Shown here: positions 36,064-45,207 of the stretch, in pieces
How the letters are laid out: each line of letters opens with the position of its first letter
Numbering within the stretch: position 1 is the stretch's first letter
NCBI RefSeq assembly: GCF_001613445.1
Contig: NZ_BDCJ01000019.1
Coordinates: 62,001-126,000 of the forward strand
Source: Nocardia grenadensis NBRC 108939
GTDB lineage: Bacteria > Actinomycetota > Actinomycetes > Mycobacteriales > Mycobacteriaceae
Direction of reading: 5' to 3'
DNA: 64,000 nt
Notes under the pieces: generated by a model
What the model was told of the DNA's origin: nothing
Databases searched by the model: none
The model's input: the letters and a program-made list of their open reading frames with translations, nothing else
Position numbers and translations under genes: made by a program

Positions 36064-38555
36064 CCGAGCAGCACCGGGACCTTGCGTTCACCGCTGTCGT
36101 CGAAGGCGATGGTCGGGTCGGCCTCGGCCGGGGCGTTGACGAACGATACGAACCGCGACAACTTCTCCTCGTCGTCGAGGACCGCGGCCCATTCGTCGCG
36201 GTAGCCGGCCACATGGTCGGCCATCGCGCGCTCCAGATCGGCGGCGATCCCGAGGATGTCCTCGCACACCACCTCGCGCACGTAGTCGATACCCAGGTCT
36301 TCCTGCCACGGCGCGGTGCGCTGCAGCCGGTCCGCGGTCCGGATGTAGAACATCAGATACCGGTCGATATAGGCGATGAGGGTCTCGTCGTCCAGATCGC
36401 CCGCGAGCAGGACCGCGTGTTTGGGGGTCAGGCCGCCGTTACCGCCCACATACAGGTTCCACCCGTTCTCGGTCGCGATGACGCCCACATCCTTGCCGCG
36501 GGCCTCGGCGCATTCCCGGGCACAACCGGATACGGCCAGTTTCAGTTTGTGCGGCGAACGCAGCCCACGGTAGCGCTTCTCCAGCAGCACGGCCATGCCG
36601 ACCGAATCCTGCTGGCCGTACCGGCACCAGGTGGAACCGACGCAGCTCTTCACCGTGCGCAGCGATTTACCGTACGCGTGGCCCGATTCCATACCGGCGT
36701 CCACCAGGCGTTTCCAGATGAGCGGCAGCTGTTCCACCCGCGCGCCGAACAGGTCGATCCGCTGTCCGCCGGTGATCTTGGTGTAGAGACCGAACTCTTT
36801 GGCGACCTCACCGATCACGATCAGCTGTTCCGGGGTGACCTCGCCCCCCGGCATCCGCGGCACCACCGAATAGGTGCCGTTCTTCTGCATATTGGCCAGG
36901 AAGTGGTCGTTGGTGTCCTGTAGCGCGGCCTGTTCGCCCTCCAGGATGTGCTCGCTGGAGGTGGAGGCCAGAATCGAGGCGACCGTCGGCTTGCAGATAT
37001 CGCAACCGGTCCCCCGGCCGTGCCGGGCGATGAGCTCGGAGAAGGTGCGGATACCGGTGGCCTGCACGATCCGGAACAGTTCGGCGCGCGACTGCTCGAA
37101 GTGCTCGCACAGCGCCTGGGACATCTCGACGCCGGACTGTTCGAGCACCTTCTTGATCATCGGCACGCAACCGCCACAGGAGGTGCCGGCCTTGGTGCAG
37201 GCCTTGATGGCCGGGATATCACGGGCGCCCTCGGTGATGGCGCCGCAGATGGCGCCCTTGCGTACATCGTTGCACGAGCAGATCTGGGCTTCGTCGGGCA
37301 GCGCGTCGGCGCCCAGTTCCGCCCCCGCCGGGGAGATGAGCGCGGCCGGTTCGGCCGGCAGCGGCCGGCCCACCAGCGGGCGCAGCGCGGCGTACTGGGT
37401 GGCATCGCCGACGAGGATGCCGCCCAGCAGGGTCTGCGCGTCATCGGAGATCACCAGCTTGGCGTAGGTGCCACGGGCGGCGTCGTGCAGTACCACCGAC
37501 AGCGCGCCCTCGGTGGTGCCGTGCGCGTCGCCGAAACTCGCCACATCCACCCCGAGCAGTTTGAGCTTGGTGGACATATCGGCGCCGGAGAACTCACCGG
37601 CACCGCCCAGCAGGCGGTCGGCCACGATCTCGGCGGTGCTGTAGCCGGGCGCCACCAGCCCGTAGCAGACCCCTTCGATCGCGGCGCATTCACCGATGGC
37701 GTAGATATTCGGATCGGAGGTGGCCAGTCCCAGGTCGGTGATCACGCCACCGCGCGGGCCCACCTCGAGCCCCGCGTCGCGGGCGATCTGGTCCCGCGGC
37801 CGGACTCCCGCGGAGAACACCACCAGCGCGGCATCGATGATGGTGTCGTCGGACAGGGTGACCCGCAGCCGTTCGGCCGGGTCGGCGGCCGCATCGCGTT
37901 CGATCCCGGCGGTGCCCACGCCGGTGTGCACCCGCAGCCCCAGGTCGGTGACCAGTTTCTCCAGGATCGCGCCGCCGCCCTCGTCGACCTGGGCCGGCAT
38001 CAGGCGGTCGTTGTACTCGACCACGTGCGGGGTGAGCCCGAGCAGGCGCAGCGCATTGGCGGCCTCCAGCCCGAGCAGGCCACCGCCGACGACCACACCG
38101 TGGGCGCCCGGTCCGGCCGCGTCGGCCGCGGCCCGGATGCCGTCCAGATCCTCGATGGTCCGGTAGACGAAGCATTCCTGGTGTTCGTGCCCCGGCACGG
38201 GCGGTACGAACGGGTAGGAACCGGTCGCCAGGACCAGCGCGTCGTAGTCGAGCACCTCACCGGAGGTGGTGGTGACCTTCTGGGCGTCCTTGTCGATGGC
38301 CTCGGCCCGCTGGCCGAGGCGCAGGTCGACCAGTTCGTCACCGGCGTACTCGTTCCCTGGTAGCGCCAGCGAGCCGGCGTCCCAACTACCGATATACGAG
38401 GACAGACCGACCCGGTCGTAGGCGGGCGATTTCTCCTCGCCGAGGACGACGACCTGCCACTGCCCCGCCTCGTCCCGGGCGCGGACGGCCTCGACGAACC
38501 GGTGTCCGACCATGCCGTGACCGGCGACGACGACTGTTCTGCGCTGTGCGTTCAT
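36027..38555 (-). CDS. nirB: assimilatory nitrite reductase large subunit NirB
   Basis: The protein has 842 residues. The N-terminal FAD/NAD(H) part starts VVVAGHGMVGHRFVEAV, with a second Rossmann motif GVVVGGGLLGLEAANAL. The BFD-like [2Fe-2S] domain has CSCNDVRKGAICGAI and GTSCGGC (about 425-470). The siroheme/[4Fe-4S] half has CVGSTWC (about 635) and CARECAEA (about 675). It reduces nitrite to ammonium with NADH in the cytoplasm, together with NirD. The C-terminus LPGMPGGGSAA is the segment duplicated in the downstream tandem array. Confidence 0.96.
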   Translation of the reverse strand: MNAQRRTVVVAGHGMVGHRFVEAVRARDEAGQWQVVVLGEEKSPAYDRVGLSSYIGSWDAGSLALPGNEYAGDELVDLRLGQRAEAIDKDAQKVTTTSGEVLDYDALVLATGSYPFVPPVPGHEHQECFVYRTIEDLDGIRAAADAAGPGAHGVVVGGGLLGLEAANALRLLGLTPHVVEYNDRLMPAQVDEGGGAILEKLVTDLGLRVHTGVGTAGIERDAAADPAERLRVTLSDDTIIDAALVVFSAGVRPRDQIARDAGLEVGPRGGVITDLGLATSDPNIYAIGECAAIEGVCYGLVAPGYSTAEIVADRLLGGAGEFSGADMSTKLKLLGVDVASFGDAHGTTEGALSVVLHDAARGTYAKLVISDDAQTLLGGILVGDATQYAALRPLVGRPLPAEPAALISPAGAELGADALPDEAQICSCNDVRKGAICGAITEGARDIPAIKACTKAGTSCGGCVPMIKKVLEQSGVEMSQALCEHFEQSRAELFRIVQATGIRTFSELIARHGRGTGCDICKPTVASILASTSSEHILEGEQAALQDTNDHFLANMQKNGTYSVVPRMPGGEVTPEQLIVIGEVAKEFGLYTKITGGQRIDLFGARVEQLPLIWKRLVDAGMESGHAYGKSLRTVKSCVGSTWCRYGQQDSVGMAVLLEKRYRGLRSPHKLKLAVSGCARECAEARGKDVGVIATENGWNLYVGGNGGLTPKHAVLLAGDLDDETLIAYIDRYLMFYIRTADRLQRTAPWQEDLGIDYVREVVCEDILGIAADLERAMADHVAGYRDEWAAVLDDEEKLSRFVSFVNAPAEADPTIAFDDSGERKVPVLLGLPGMPGGGSAA

Positions 38556-38682
38556 GGTGTCCTCCGTGGGGATCCGGGGTCAGACGGTCGCCGATGACCG
38601 GGCGGACCGGGATTCGGTGGGCTGAGAATTGCGGTAACCGGCTTCGACCCGCCCGACCAGGGCTTCGACGGCCACGACGACC

Positions 38683-38894
38683 TCACGGTCGCGGACCGGG
38701 GCGGCGCAGAAACACCGCCCAGGTGACCAGGGCGCAGGCAATGTAGAACGCCGTGAACACCCAGAAGGCGGTGGTGGCGATCTTCTTACGCCGGCTTCCC
38801 AGGCCGCGGTGTCCTCGGCATCCCTGCGCTCCAGCTTCGGCCGCCGCAGCAGCGCCGCCCGGGCATTGCCGCGACCCTCGGACTGCGTGCTCAC
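38683..38894 (-). pseudogene. small membrane protein gene with a one-base frameshift
   Basis: A GTG at 38894 has GGGAGG 4 nt upstream and opens VSTQSEGRGNARAALLRRPK...DTAAWEAG. About 35 codons in, the coding sense moves to the -1 frame, which reads RRKKIATTAFWVFTAFYIAC and ALVTWAVFLRRPGPRP to a stop at 38683. Joined, they make a roughly 70-residue protein with one membrane helix. No slippery heptamer is visible at the junction near 38785. It is a recent frameshift, a sequencing error or programmed frameshifting. The product is not recognised; it is 127 bp upstream of nirB on the same strand. Confidence 0.55.
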
Positions 38895-39034
38895 ACGGCC
38901 TCCCAACGTGGTTCGACCCCACGGTAGGAAACCGGTATTGCGGAAATGCTGCCTGAGATGACCGTCGAATCAAAGGTTTCTCACGCGCTTCACGGCACTC
39001 GGGTGAGCATCGGGACCGGATTCCCGTGACCGGT

Positions 39035-40297
39035 TCAGCGCGGGGAGACCGAGTCCTCGAGCATTCGCGGTTTACACGCCTGCCAGGCGCCGGTGAGCAG
39101 CACCAGTACCGAGACACAGAGCAGCGCGAAGGGCGCGGTCCACCCGTCGGTGAGCGTGTGCAGCATGCCGAACACCAGCGGTCCCACGCAGGCCAGCGCG
39201 TACCCGACCCCCTGTGTGAACCCCGACAGCGCGGCCGAACCGGCCGGCGTCCGGGTGCGCAGATTGATGAGGGTGAGTGTCATCGGGAAGGTACTCGGGC
39301 CCAGACCGAGGATCGCCACCCACAGGACGGGCGCGCTCATGGGCGCGAAGAGCAGCCCGGCGAAGGCCACGAAGAAACAGGCGGCACACCCCACCACCAC
39401 CGGATACGGGTTGGTGAGCCGGGCGGCCACCGTGGGCGCGGTGAGGGCCGCGATCAGTCCCACGAGCGCGAACAGGGCCACCATGGAACCGCCGAAGGCC
39501 GCGTCGGCGCCGGCGTCGGCGAGGATCGTCGGCAGCCAGGTGAATACCGAGTAGGTGGTCAGCGAGGTCATGCCGAAGGTTGCCGCCATCCCCCAGGCCA
39601 GCGGCGAGCGCCACACCTTGGGGGCTGGCGCGCTGCCGGCATCCGGCAGTCCGGTGGTGTCCGCATCCGCCCGGCCGCGCCGCACGCGCAGTACGCCGAT
39701 CCAGGGGACGGCCGCCGCGAAGCCGAGCAGGGCCCACACCCCCAGGGAGACGCGCCAGCCGTGCGCTTCCGCCAACGGCACCGCGACCAGCGCCGGCAGT
39801 ACGGTGCCGATCTGCACCATGGTGATGTAGAGCGCGCTCACCGTGGCGAGCCGGTCCGGGAAATAGCGTTTGACCAGTGGAGGAACCACGATATTGCCGA
39901 TCCCCATACCGCCGAGCGCGAGCGCGGAGAACAGCAGCAGCTCGGCCGTCCCCGAGACGAGGACCCGCACGAGCATGCCGGTCCCGGCGGCCGCCATCGC
40001 CAGCAGCACGGTCCGTTCCAATCCGAGTCGGCGGGCCAGGAGCGGCGCCAGCAGCCCGGTCACGGAGAACATAAGGGTCGGGATCATCCCGAAGACACCG
40101 ACGACGGCGGTGGAGTAACCGATATCGCGCCCGATGTCCTCAGCGAGCGGTGTGAACGCGGTGACGGCCACGCGCAGTACGAGAGCGGACATGACAATTG
40201 CCGCGAGCACCAGTAAACGGCCTTCGATAAGCTTGCGTTTCCGCTGCTCGAGAGGTGGATCGGCCGCTTGGGAGGTCTCGGGCAGCGCAGCAGTCAC
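39035..40297 (-). CDS. CynX/NimT-type MFS transporter
   Basis: The 420-residue protein starts at GTG 40297 and has about twelve hydrophobic segments, for example LLVLAAIVMSALVLRVAVTAF and the central loop with RVRRGRADADTTGLPDAG. The pattern fits the CynX/NimT family, whose members move cyanate, nitroimidazoles or other small solutes. It is divergent from a GntR regulator with a shared operator. That arrangement suggests substrate-induced expression. Its link to nitrogen metabolism is inferred only from nirB and narK nearby. Confidence 0.88.
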   Translation of the reverse strand: MTAALPETSQAADPPLEQRKRKLIEGRLLVLAAIVMSALVLRVAVTAFTPLAEDIGRDIGYSTAVVGVFGMIPTLMFSVTGLLAPLLARRLGLERTVLLAMAAAGTGMLVRVLVSGTAELLLFSALALGGMGIGNIVVPPLVKRYFPDRLATVSALYITMVQIGTVLPALVAVPLAEAHGWRVSLGVWALLGFAAAVPWIGVLRVRRGRADADTTGLPDAGSAPAPKVWRSPLAWGMAATFGMTSLTTYSVFTWLPTILADAGADAAFGGSMVALFALVGLIAALTAPTVAARLTNPYPVVVGCAACFFVAFAGLLFAPMSAPVLWVAILGLGPSTFPMTLTLINLRTRTPAGSAALSGFTQGVGYALACVGPLVFGMLHTLTDGWTAPFALLCVSVLVLLTGAWQACKPRMLEDSVSPR

Positions 40298-40304
40298 CGA
40301 GAAA

Positions 40305-40323
40305 TCATAGGATGACCCTATGA
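40305..40323. promoter_or_regulatory. probable GntR operator
   Basis: TCATAGG and CCTATGA form a perfect 7-bp inverted repeat with a 5-bp spacer, in the 65-bp space between the divergent MFS and GntR genes. It starts 8 bp upstream of the MFS start codon, where bound protein would block expression. Confidence 0.6.
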
Positions 40324-40362
40324 CAGGGGCAATAATATTGTGATGGGCGGTACTGTGTTGCC

Positions 40363-41031
40363 GTGCAAAGCGTGCGCCGCACCAGTCTCATCGCCCAGGT
40401 CACCGAGCAACTCAAAGAGGATATCCGCTCGGGGCGCTGGCCGATCGGGACGCGGATCCCCACCGAGCCCGAACTGGCCGAACTCACCGGCACCGGCCGC
40501 AACACCCTACGCGAGGCCGTCCAGGCGCTGGTCCATGCCGGCATGCTGGAACGGCGACAGGGTTCCGGTACCTACGTCATCGCCACCTCCGAGGTGGGCG
40601 GGACACTGACCAAATACTTCGCCGAAGCCGCCGAACGCGATGTCCTGGAACTACGCCACGGACTCGAGGCCACCGCGGCCGCGCTGGCCGCCCATCGGCG
40701 CGATGACACCGATATCGCCACGCTGCGCCGGCTACTCGACGACCGCAACCGGCTGTGGCGGGTGGATCGGGCCGCGGCGATCGAAGCCGATGTCCAACTA
40801 CACCGAGCGATCGTGCTCGCCAGCGGCAATGCCGTGTACATCGAGTTCTACGACTCGGTGCTGGGCTACATCGAATCCGGGATCCGCTCGCGCACCGACC
40901 GTATCGACAGCTGGTACGCCGCCGAACATCGCGAACTGGTACAGGCCATCATCGACGGTGACGCCGACAAGGCCGCCCGGACCTCCCGATGTTTCCTCGA
41001 CACCCTGCTGGCCGACTACCGCGACCACTAG
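40363..41031 (+). CDS. GntR-family transcriptional regulator, FadR/FCD type
   Basis: The 222-residue protein starts at GTG 40363. The winged helix (7-75) shows IPTEPELAELTGTGRNTLREAVQALVHAGMLERRQGSGTYV. The FCD effector domain (about 90-215) has the usual acidic and histidine residues for metal or carboxylate ligands (VQLHRAIVLASGN; AEHRELVQAI). Divergent placement and the inverted repeat at 40305 suggest it controls the neighbouring MFS gene and itself. The effector is unknown, though FCD proteins usually sense small organic acids. Confidence 0.92.
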   Translation: MQSVRRTSLIAQVTEQLKEDIRSGRWPIGTRIPTEPELAELTGTGRNTLREAVQALVHAGMLERRQGSGTYVIATSEVGGTLTKYFAEAAERDVLELRHGLEATAAALAAHRRDDTDIATLRRLLDDRNRLWRVDRAAAIEADVQLHRAIVLASGNAVYIEFYDSVLGYIESGIRSRTDRIDSWYAAEHRELVQAIIDGDADKAARTSRCFLDTLLADYRDH

Positions 41032-41256
41032 ACGTACCTTCGCTGCGCTCCGGGTTCCCTCGAGGTTACGGACCGATCACAGCGGTGTAGCTCCGCCGTG
41101 AGCGGGATTTGTGGCGATCGTCATTGCCTGCCATGTGGTGGAAACACCCGGCTCCTAGCGTTTTCTCACGTCACGACACCACACTCGACCGCCCGGCCGC
41201 CGCGGCCGGGCACCCCCGGTCCGGGGGGGCGTCGAGTAACGACGAGAGGGGCGCCG

Positions 41257-42747
41257 ATGACCGCGACAGCCGACACCGGACGGCAACCACCCGCTACCGC
41301 AACGACTTTCGTCCATCAGCGCCGGGGCCGCTGGATCGACCGGTGGGAACCGGACAACGAGCGGTTCTGGAGATCCGGCGCCGACCGCACGGCCAAGAAG
41401 AATTTGGTGTTCTCGGTATTCGCGGAGAACCTCGGCTTCAGCATCTGGGTCCTGTGGGCCAGCGTCGTCACCGGGATGGGCGCTGCCGGTTTCGCCTTCC
41501 TGGATGGGCTCGGTAAAGGCGACCCGACCGCGGTCAGCAATGCCCTCCTGCTCACATCCATCCCCACCCTGGTCGGTTCGACCCTGCGTATCCCCTACAC
41601 CTTCGCCATCCCCCGGTTCGGCGGGCGGGCCTTCACGGTGTTCAGCGCCGCCATGCTGCTCGTCCCCACCGTCGGCCTGATCTTCTTCGTCAATCAGCCC
41701 GGTACCCCGATGTGGGTTTTCGTGGTGCTGGCCGCGCTGTCCGGTTTCGGCGGCGGTAATTTCTCCTCGTCGATGGCCAATATCTCGTTCTTCTTCCCGG
41801 ACGGGAAGAAGGGCGCCGCGCTCGGGATCAATGCCGCGGGCGGCAATCTCGGTGTCGCCCAGACCCAACTGCTGGTGCCGCTGCTGATCACCCTCGGCAC
41901 CCATCTCACCGCGAAGGACGCGGCCGGTTACCGCTTCGGGATCACCCTGGCGGTGCTGGTGTGGATTCCATTCATCCTGGCCGCCGCGTTCGGCGCGCTG
42001 CGATACATGGACAGCCTGTCCACCGCGAAATCCGACGGACGCTCCTACAAACCCGCACTGACCAATCACCACACCTGGGTGATGGCGTTCCTCTACATCG
42101 GCACCTTCGGTTCGTTCATCGGCTTCTCGTTCGCGTTCCCGACGCTCATCAAGGCGAATTTCCCGGATCTGGCCAGTATCGGCTGGATCACCACCCTCGG
42201 AAATCTGGCGTTCCTCGGCGCCCTGGTCGGCTCGTTCTCCCGCCCGTTCGGCGGCTGGCTCTCGGACAAACTGGGCGGCGGTGCGAAGATCACCGTCGCC
42301 GTGTTCGGCGGGATGGCCGTAGCGGTCGCACTCATCATGGCCGCGCTCGAGATGCAGAGTTTCCCGCTCTACCTGCTGGCCTTCCTGATGCTCTTCGTAC
42401 TCACCGGTATCGGCAACGGCTCCACCTACCGGATGATCCCGTCCATCTTCAGCGCCCAGGCGAAGAAGTACGCCTTCGAGCACGGCCTCGAGCCGGCGGA
42501 AGGGGCGGCCTCGGCGAAACGGCAGGCGGGTGCGGCCATCGGGGTCATCGGAGCGGTCGGTGCCTTCGGCGGTTTCGTACTCCAGCAGGCACTGCGCCTG
42601 TCCAACACCAACTTCGGCACCATGGCGCCCGCGTTCTGGGCCTACGCCGCGGCGTTCCTGGTGATGGCCGGCGTCACCTGGTGGTTCTACCGCCGTACCT
42701 CGTTCGCGGTGGGCCGGGTGCCGTCACTGGCGTACGCCAACGTCTGA
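41257..42747 (+). CDS. narK: nitrate/nitrite transporter NarK
   Basis: The 496-residue MFS protein starts at ATG 41257, with GAGAGGGG upstream. Nitrate-porter features are seen: FAENLGFSIWVLWASVV, the first nitrate signature region GGGNFSSSMANISFFFPDGKKGAALGINAAGGNLGVAQ, and GSFSRPFGGWLSDKLGGG. NarK proteins import nitrate or exchange it for nitrite across the cytoplasmic membrane. No nitrate reductase gene is in the window. The 225-bp upstream region is gene-free; I could not pick a clear nitrogen-regulator site in it. Confidence 0.94.
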   Translation: MTATADTGRQPPATATTFVHQRRGRWIDRWEPDNERFWRSGADRTAKKNLVFSVFAENLGFSIWVLWASVVTGMGAAGFAFLDGLGKGDPTAVSNALLLTSIPTLVGSTLRIPYTFAIPRFGGRAFTVFSAAMLLVPTVGLIFFVNQPGTPMWVFVVLAALSGFGGGNFSSSMANISFFFPDGKKGAALGINAAGGNLGVAQTQLLVPLLITLGTHLTAKDAAGYRFGITLAVLVWIPFILAAAFGALRYMDSLSTAKSDGRSYKPALTNHHTWVMAFLYIGTFGSFIGFSFAFPTLIKANFPDLASIGWITTLGNLAFLGALVGSFSRPFGGWLSDKLGGGAKITVAVFGGMAVAVALIMAALEMQSFPLYLLAFLMLFVLTGIGNGSTYRMIPSIFSAQAKKYAFEHGLEPAEGAASAKRQAGAAIGVIGAVGAFGGFVLQQALRLSNTNFGTMAPAFWAYAAAFLVMAGVTWWFYRRTSFAVGRVPSLAYANV

Positions 42748-42831
42748 CGGCTCCGCAGCCATGGCAGAGTCCGGCCGGTTCGATACCGGCCGGGCCCTCC
42801 CCATGCCGGGTCCCGCGCGGAGCCACCGGTC

Positions 42832-43686
42832 TCACAGCAGGAATCGCACCATATCCGCCGTCCGGACCAATCCCGGCAGTGCTTCCGGTGTGGACCGCGG
42901 ATGCAATACATGCACCGCCAGCCGGAACATGACCGCGCGCAACAGCATCTGCGGCCATTCCGGCAGATCGGACCAGCGCTCCAGCAGCCCGTCGTCGGCT
43001 CCGCCCCACGACAGCGCGTCCACCACGACCACCCCCGCCGCCCACGCCGGCGGGCGCCAGTACGGGGTCAGATCGGTGAGCGCGGGGGTCTGTGCCCCGG
43101 CGAACAGTACGGTGCCGAACAGATCGCCGTGCACCAGTTGCGGCGGGGTCCGGACGGGTTTGCGCAACGTGGCCAGCTGCCCGATCAGTTCGAGGCTGTG
43201 CCGGCCGTCGGGCGAGTTCTCCATCACCGCCCCCGCCGCGCGCAGCGTCCGCAGCGGCACGGCCTCCCACGCCGCCCGGTCCGCGGCGACGAAGACGTCC
43301 ACATCCAGCCAGGGCGTAACCGGCGGCTGCGAAAGGAATCGGGGCCGCTCGAGGGTGGCGGTGGCCTTGTGCAGGCGCAGCGAGACCGAGACCACCTCGT
43401 CGTGGCGTGGTTCCGGACAGCCCGTCATGAAGGTGTCGCACCGCCAGCCCGACACCACGTACCGGCCGTCGGTGGCCCGCACCGGGCGGGCCAGCCGCAG
43501 CCCGTCCACCCGCAGGCTCTCCCGGACCTTCGCCGACCAGGCGGCACGCGCATGATCGGCGACAGGGCTGAGCACCACATCGCCGAGGCGCCAGCCACCT
43601 TCCCAGTCGCCGAGGGCGACCGGGGTCAGCTCCCGCAGACCGTACGTGGCCCGCACATGTTCGGGGGGTTCGACAGTGGTGGTCAC
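42832..43686 (-). CDS. TIGR02569 family protein (actinobacterial, phosphotransferase-like)
   Basis: The protein has 284 residues from GTG 43686. Segments fit the TIGR02569 family: VALGDWEGGWRLGDVVLSPV, WRCDTFMTGCPEPRHDEV and LVHGDLFGTVLFAG, the last resembling the catalytic loop of aminoglycoside-phosphotransferase-like kinases. No signal or membrane segment. The function is unknown. It lies next to moeZ, as Rv3205c does to moeB1 in M. tuberculosis, and marks the return of the conserved gene order. Confidence 0.85.
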   Translation of the reverse strand: MTTTVEPPEHVRATYGLRELTPVALGDWEGGWRLGDVVLSPVADHARAAWSAKVRESLRVDGLRLARPVRATDGRYVVSGWRCDTFMTGCPEPRHDEVVSVSLRLHKATATLERPRFLSQPPVTPWLDVDVFVAADRAAWEAVPLRTLRAAGAVMENSPDGRHSLELIGQLATLRKPVRTPPQLVHGDLFGTVLFAGAQTPALTDLTPYWRPPAWAAGVVVVDALSWGGADDGLLERWSDLPEWPQMLLRAVMFRLAVHVLHPRSTPEALPGLVRTADMVRFLL

Positions 43687-43850
43687 GGCCGTACCGTACT
43701 CCCGCCACCGGGCCCCGGTATCGCGCCACACCGTGTCGTAGCAGTGCCGCGACACACCGCGGCCGGCCCCGGTCACACACCGTGTACACCGGTCGAGGCC
43801 GTCGGCCGCACGCTGTTCACGCGCAGGTCAGCGGCCTAACGCGGGGCGGC

Positions 43851-45032
43851 TCAGTACACCGGGAGCGACGGGTCGACCTGGTGCGCCCAGGCGATCACGC
43901 CGCCCTGCAGATGCGTGGCGTCGGCGAAACCCGCCCGCTTGAGCGCGGCCAGCGCCTCCGCCGACCGGACACCCGTCTTGCAGTGCAGCACGATCTTGCG
44001 GTTCTGCGGCAGTTCCGCCAGCGCCTCCCCCGAGAGAATGCGGTCCTTCGGGATCAGCGTCGCGCCTTCGATGTGCACGATGTCCCATTCCACCGGTTCA
44101 CGCACATCGATCAACTCCACATCACCGGCGTCCAGCAGGTCCTTGAGCTCCCGCGCGGTCACCGTGGAACCGACGGCCGCGGCCTGCCCCTCCTCGGACA
44201 CCACACCGCAGAACGCCTCGTAGTCGATCAGTTCGGTGATCGGCTGCCGCGCGGGATCGCGCCGCAGTTTGATGGTCCGGTAGCTCATATCGAGTGCGTC
44301 GTACACCATGAGCCGGCCCAGCAGCGGGTCACCGATACCGGTGATCAATTTGATGGCCTCGGTCACCATCACCGAGCCGATGGACGCGCACAGCACACCC
44401 AGCACGCCGCCCTCGGCGCAGGAGGGCACCATCCCCGGCGGCGGGGCCTCCGGGTACAGATCGCGATAGTTGATCCCGCGACCGTTCGGGGCATCCTCCC
44501 AGAACACCGAGACCTGGCCCTCGAACCGGTAGATCGAACCCCACACATACGGTTTGCCGGCCAACACCGCGGCATCGTTGACCAGGTAGCGGGTCGCGAA
44601 GTTGTCGGTACCGTCCACGATCAGGTCGTATTCGGCGAACAGCTGCACCGCGTTCTCCGGCTCCAGCCGGATCTTGTGCAATCGCACGTCGATCCCGGAA
44701 TTGATCTCCAGAATGGAATCGCGGGCGCTATCGGCCTTGGGCCGTCCAATATCGGATTCACCGTGGATGACCTGCCGTTGCAGATTCGAGGCATCGACCT
44801 CGTCGAACTCGACGATGCCCAGGGTGCCCACACCGGCGGCGGCCAGGTACAGCAACGCCGGAGAACCCAGCCCGCCGGCGCCGATCACGAGCACCTTCGC
44901 GTTCTTCAGCCGTTTCTGCCCGTCCATCCCGAGGTCGGGAATGATCAGGTGACGGCTGTAACGGGCGACCTCGTCCCTGGTCAGCTCGGCGGCGGGCTCC
45001 ACAAGTGGGGGCAGGGACTGCGGTGTTGACAC
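43851..45032 (-). CDS. moeZ: adenylyltransferase/sulfurtransferase MoeZ
   Basis: The protein has 393 residues from GTG 45032, with GAGGAG 9 nt upstream. The E1-like domain has VLVIGAGGLGSPALLYLAAAG, DEVDASNLQRQ and the catalytic-Cys region MVPSCAEGGVLGVL. Unlike E. coli MoeB it has a C-terminal rhodanese domain with active site HCKTGVRSAEAL. It adenylates the C-terminal glycine of ubiquitin-like sulfur carriers and transfers sulfur for molybdopterin, thiamine or cysteine synthesis. Confidence 0.95.
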   Translation of the reverse strand: MSTPQSLPPLVEPAAELTRDEVARYSRHLIIPDLGMDGQKRLKNAKVLVIGAGGLGSPALLYLAAAGVGTLGIVEFDEVDASNLQRQVIHGESDIGRPKADSARDSILEINSGIDVRLHKIRLEPENAVQLFAEYDLIVDGTDNFATRYLVNDAAVLAGKPYVWGSIYRFEGQVSVFWEDAPNGRGINYRDLYPEAPPPGMVPSCAEGGVLGVLCASIGSVMVTEAIKLITGIGDPLLGRLMVYDALDMSYRTIKLRRDPARQPITELIDYEAFCGVVSEEGQAAAVGSTVTARELKDLLDAGDVELIDVREPVEWDIVHIEGATLIPKDRILSGEALAELPQNRKIVLHCKTGVRSAEALAALKRAGFADATHLQGGVIAWAHQVDPSLPVY

Positions 45033-45207
45033 GTCTTCGAACTCCTCGTATCGAAATAGCCGGATGCGGTGTGCGGATGCGTACGGCCGGTGACCCGTGG
45101 CCGCTGTGACCCGCACCCACACCGGCGTAGGTTCCCGGTACAACGCCGGCGCGAGGGTCATTCTTCCCGGCCCGGCGCCGGACCGGCCCGTGCGCCCCGG
45201 AGCGAGC

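Noticed and set aside
35750..36214. Open frame with 25-residue Cys-containing repeats (ACPVCPEAAV...)
   Set aside because: It is the tandem array read in another frame and overlaps nirB; it has no own ribosome site and no family match that I know.
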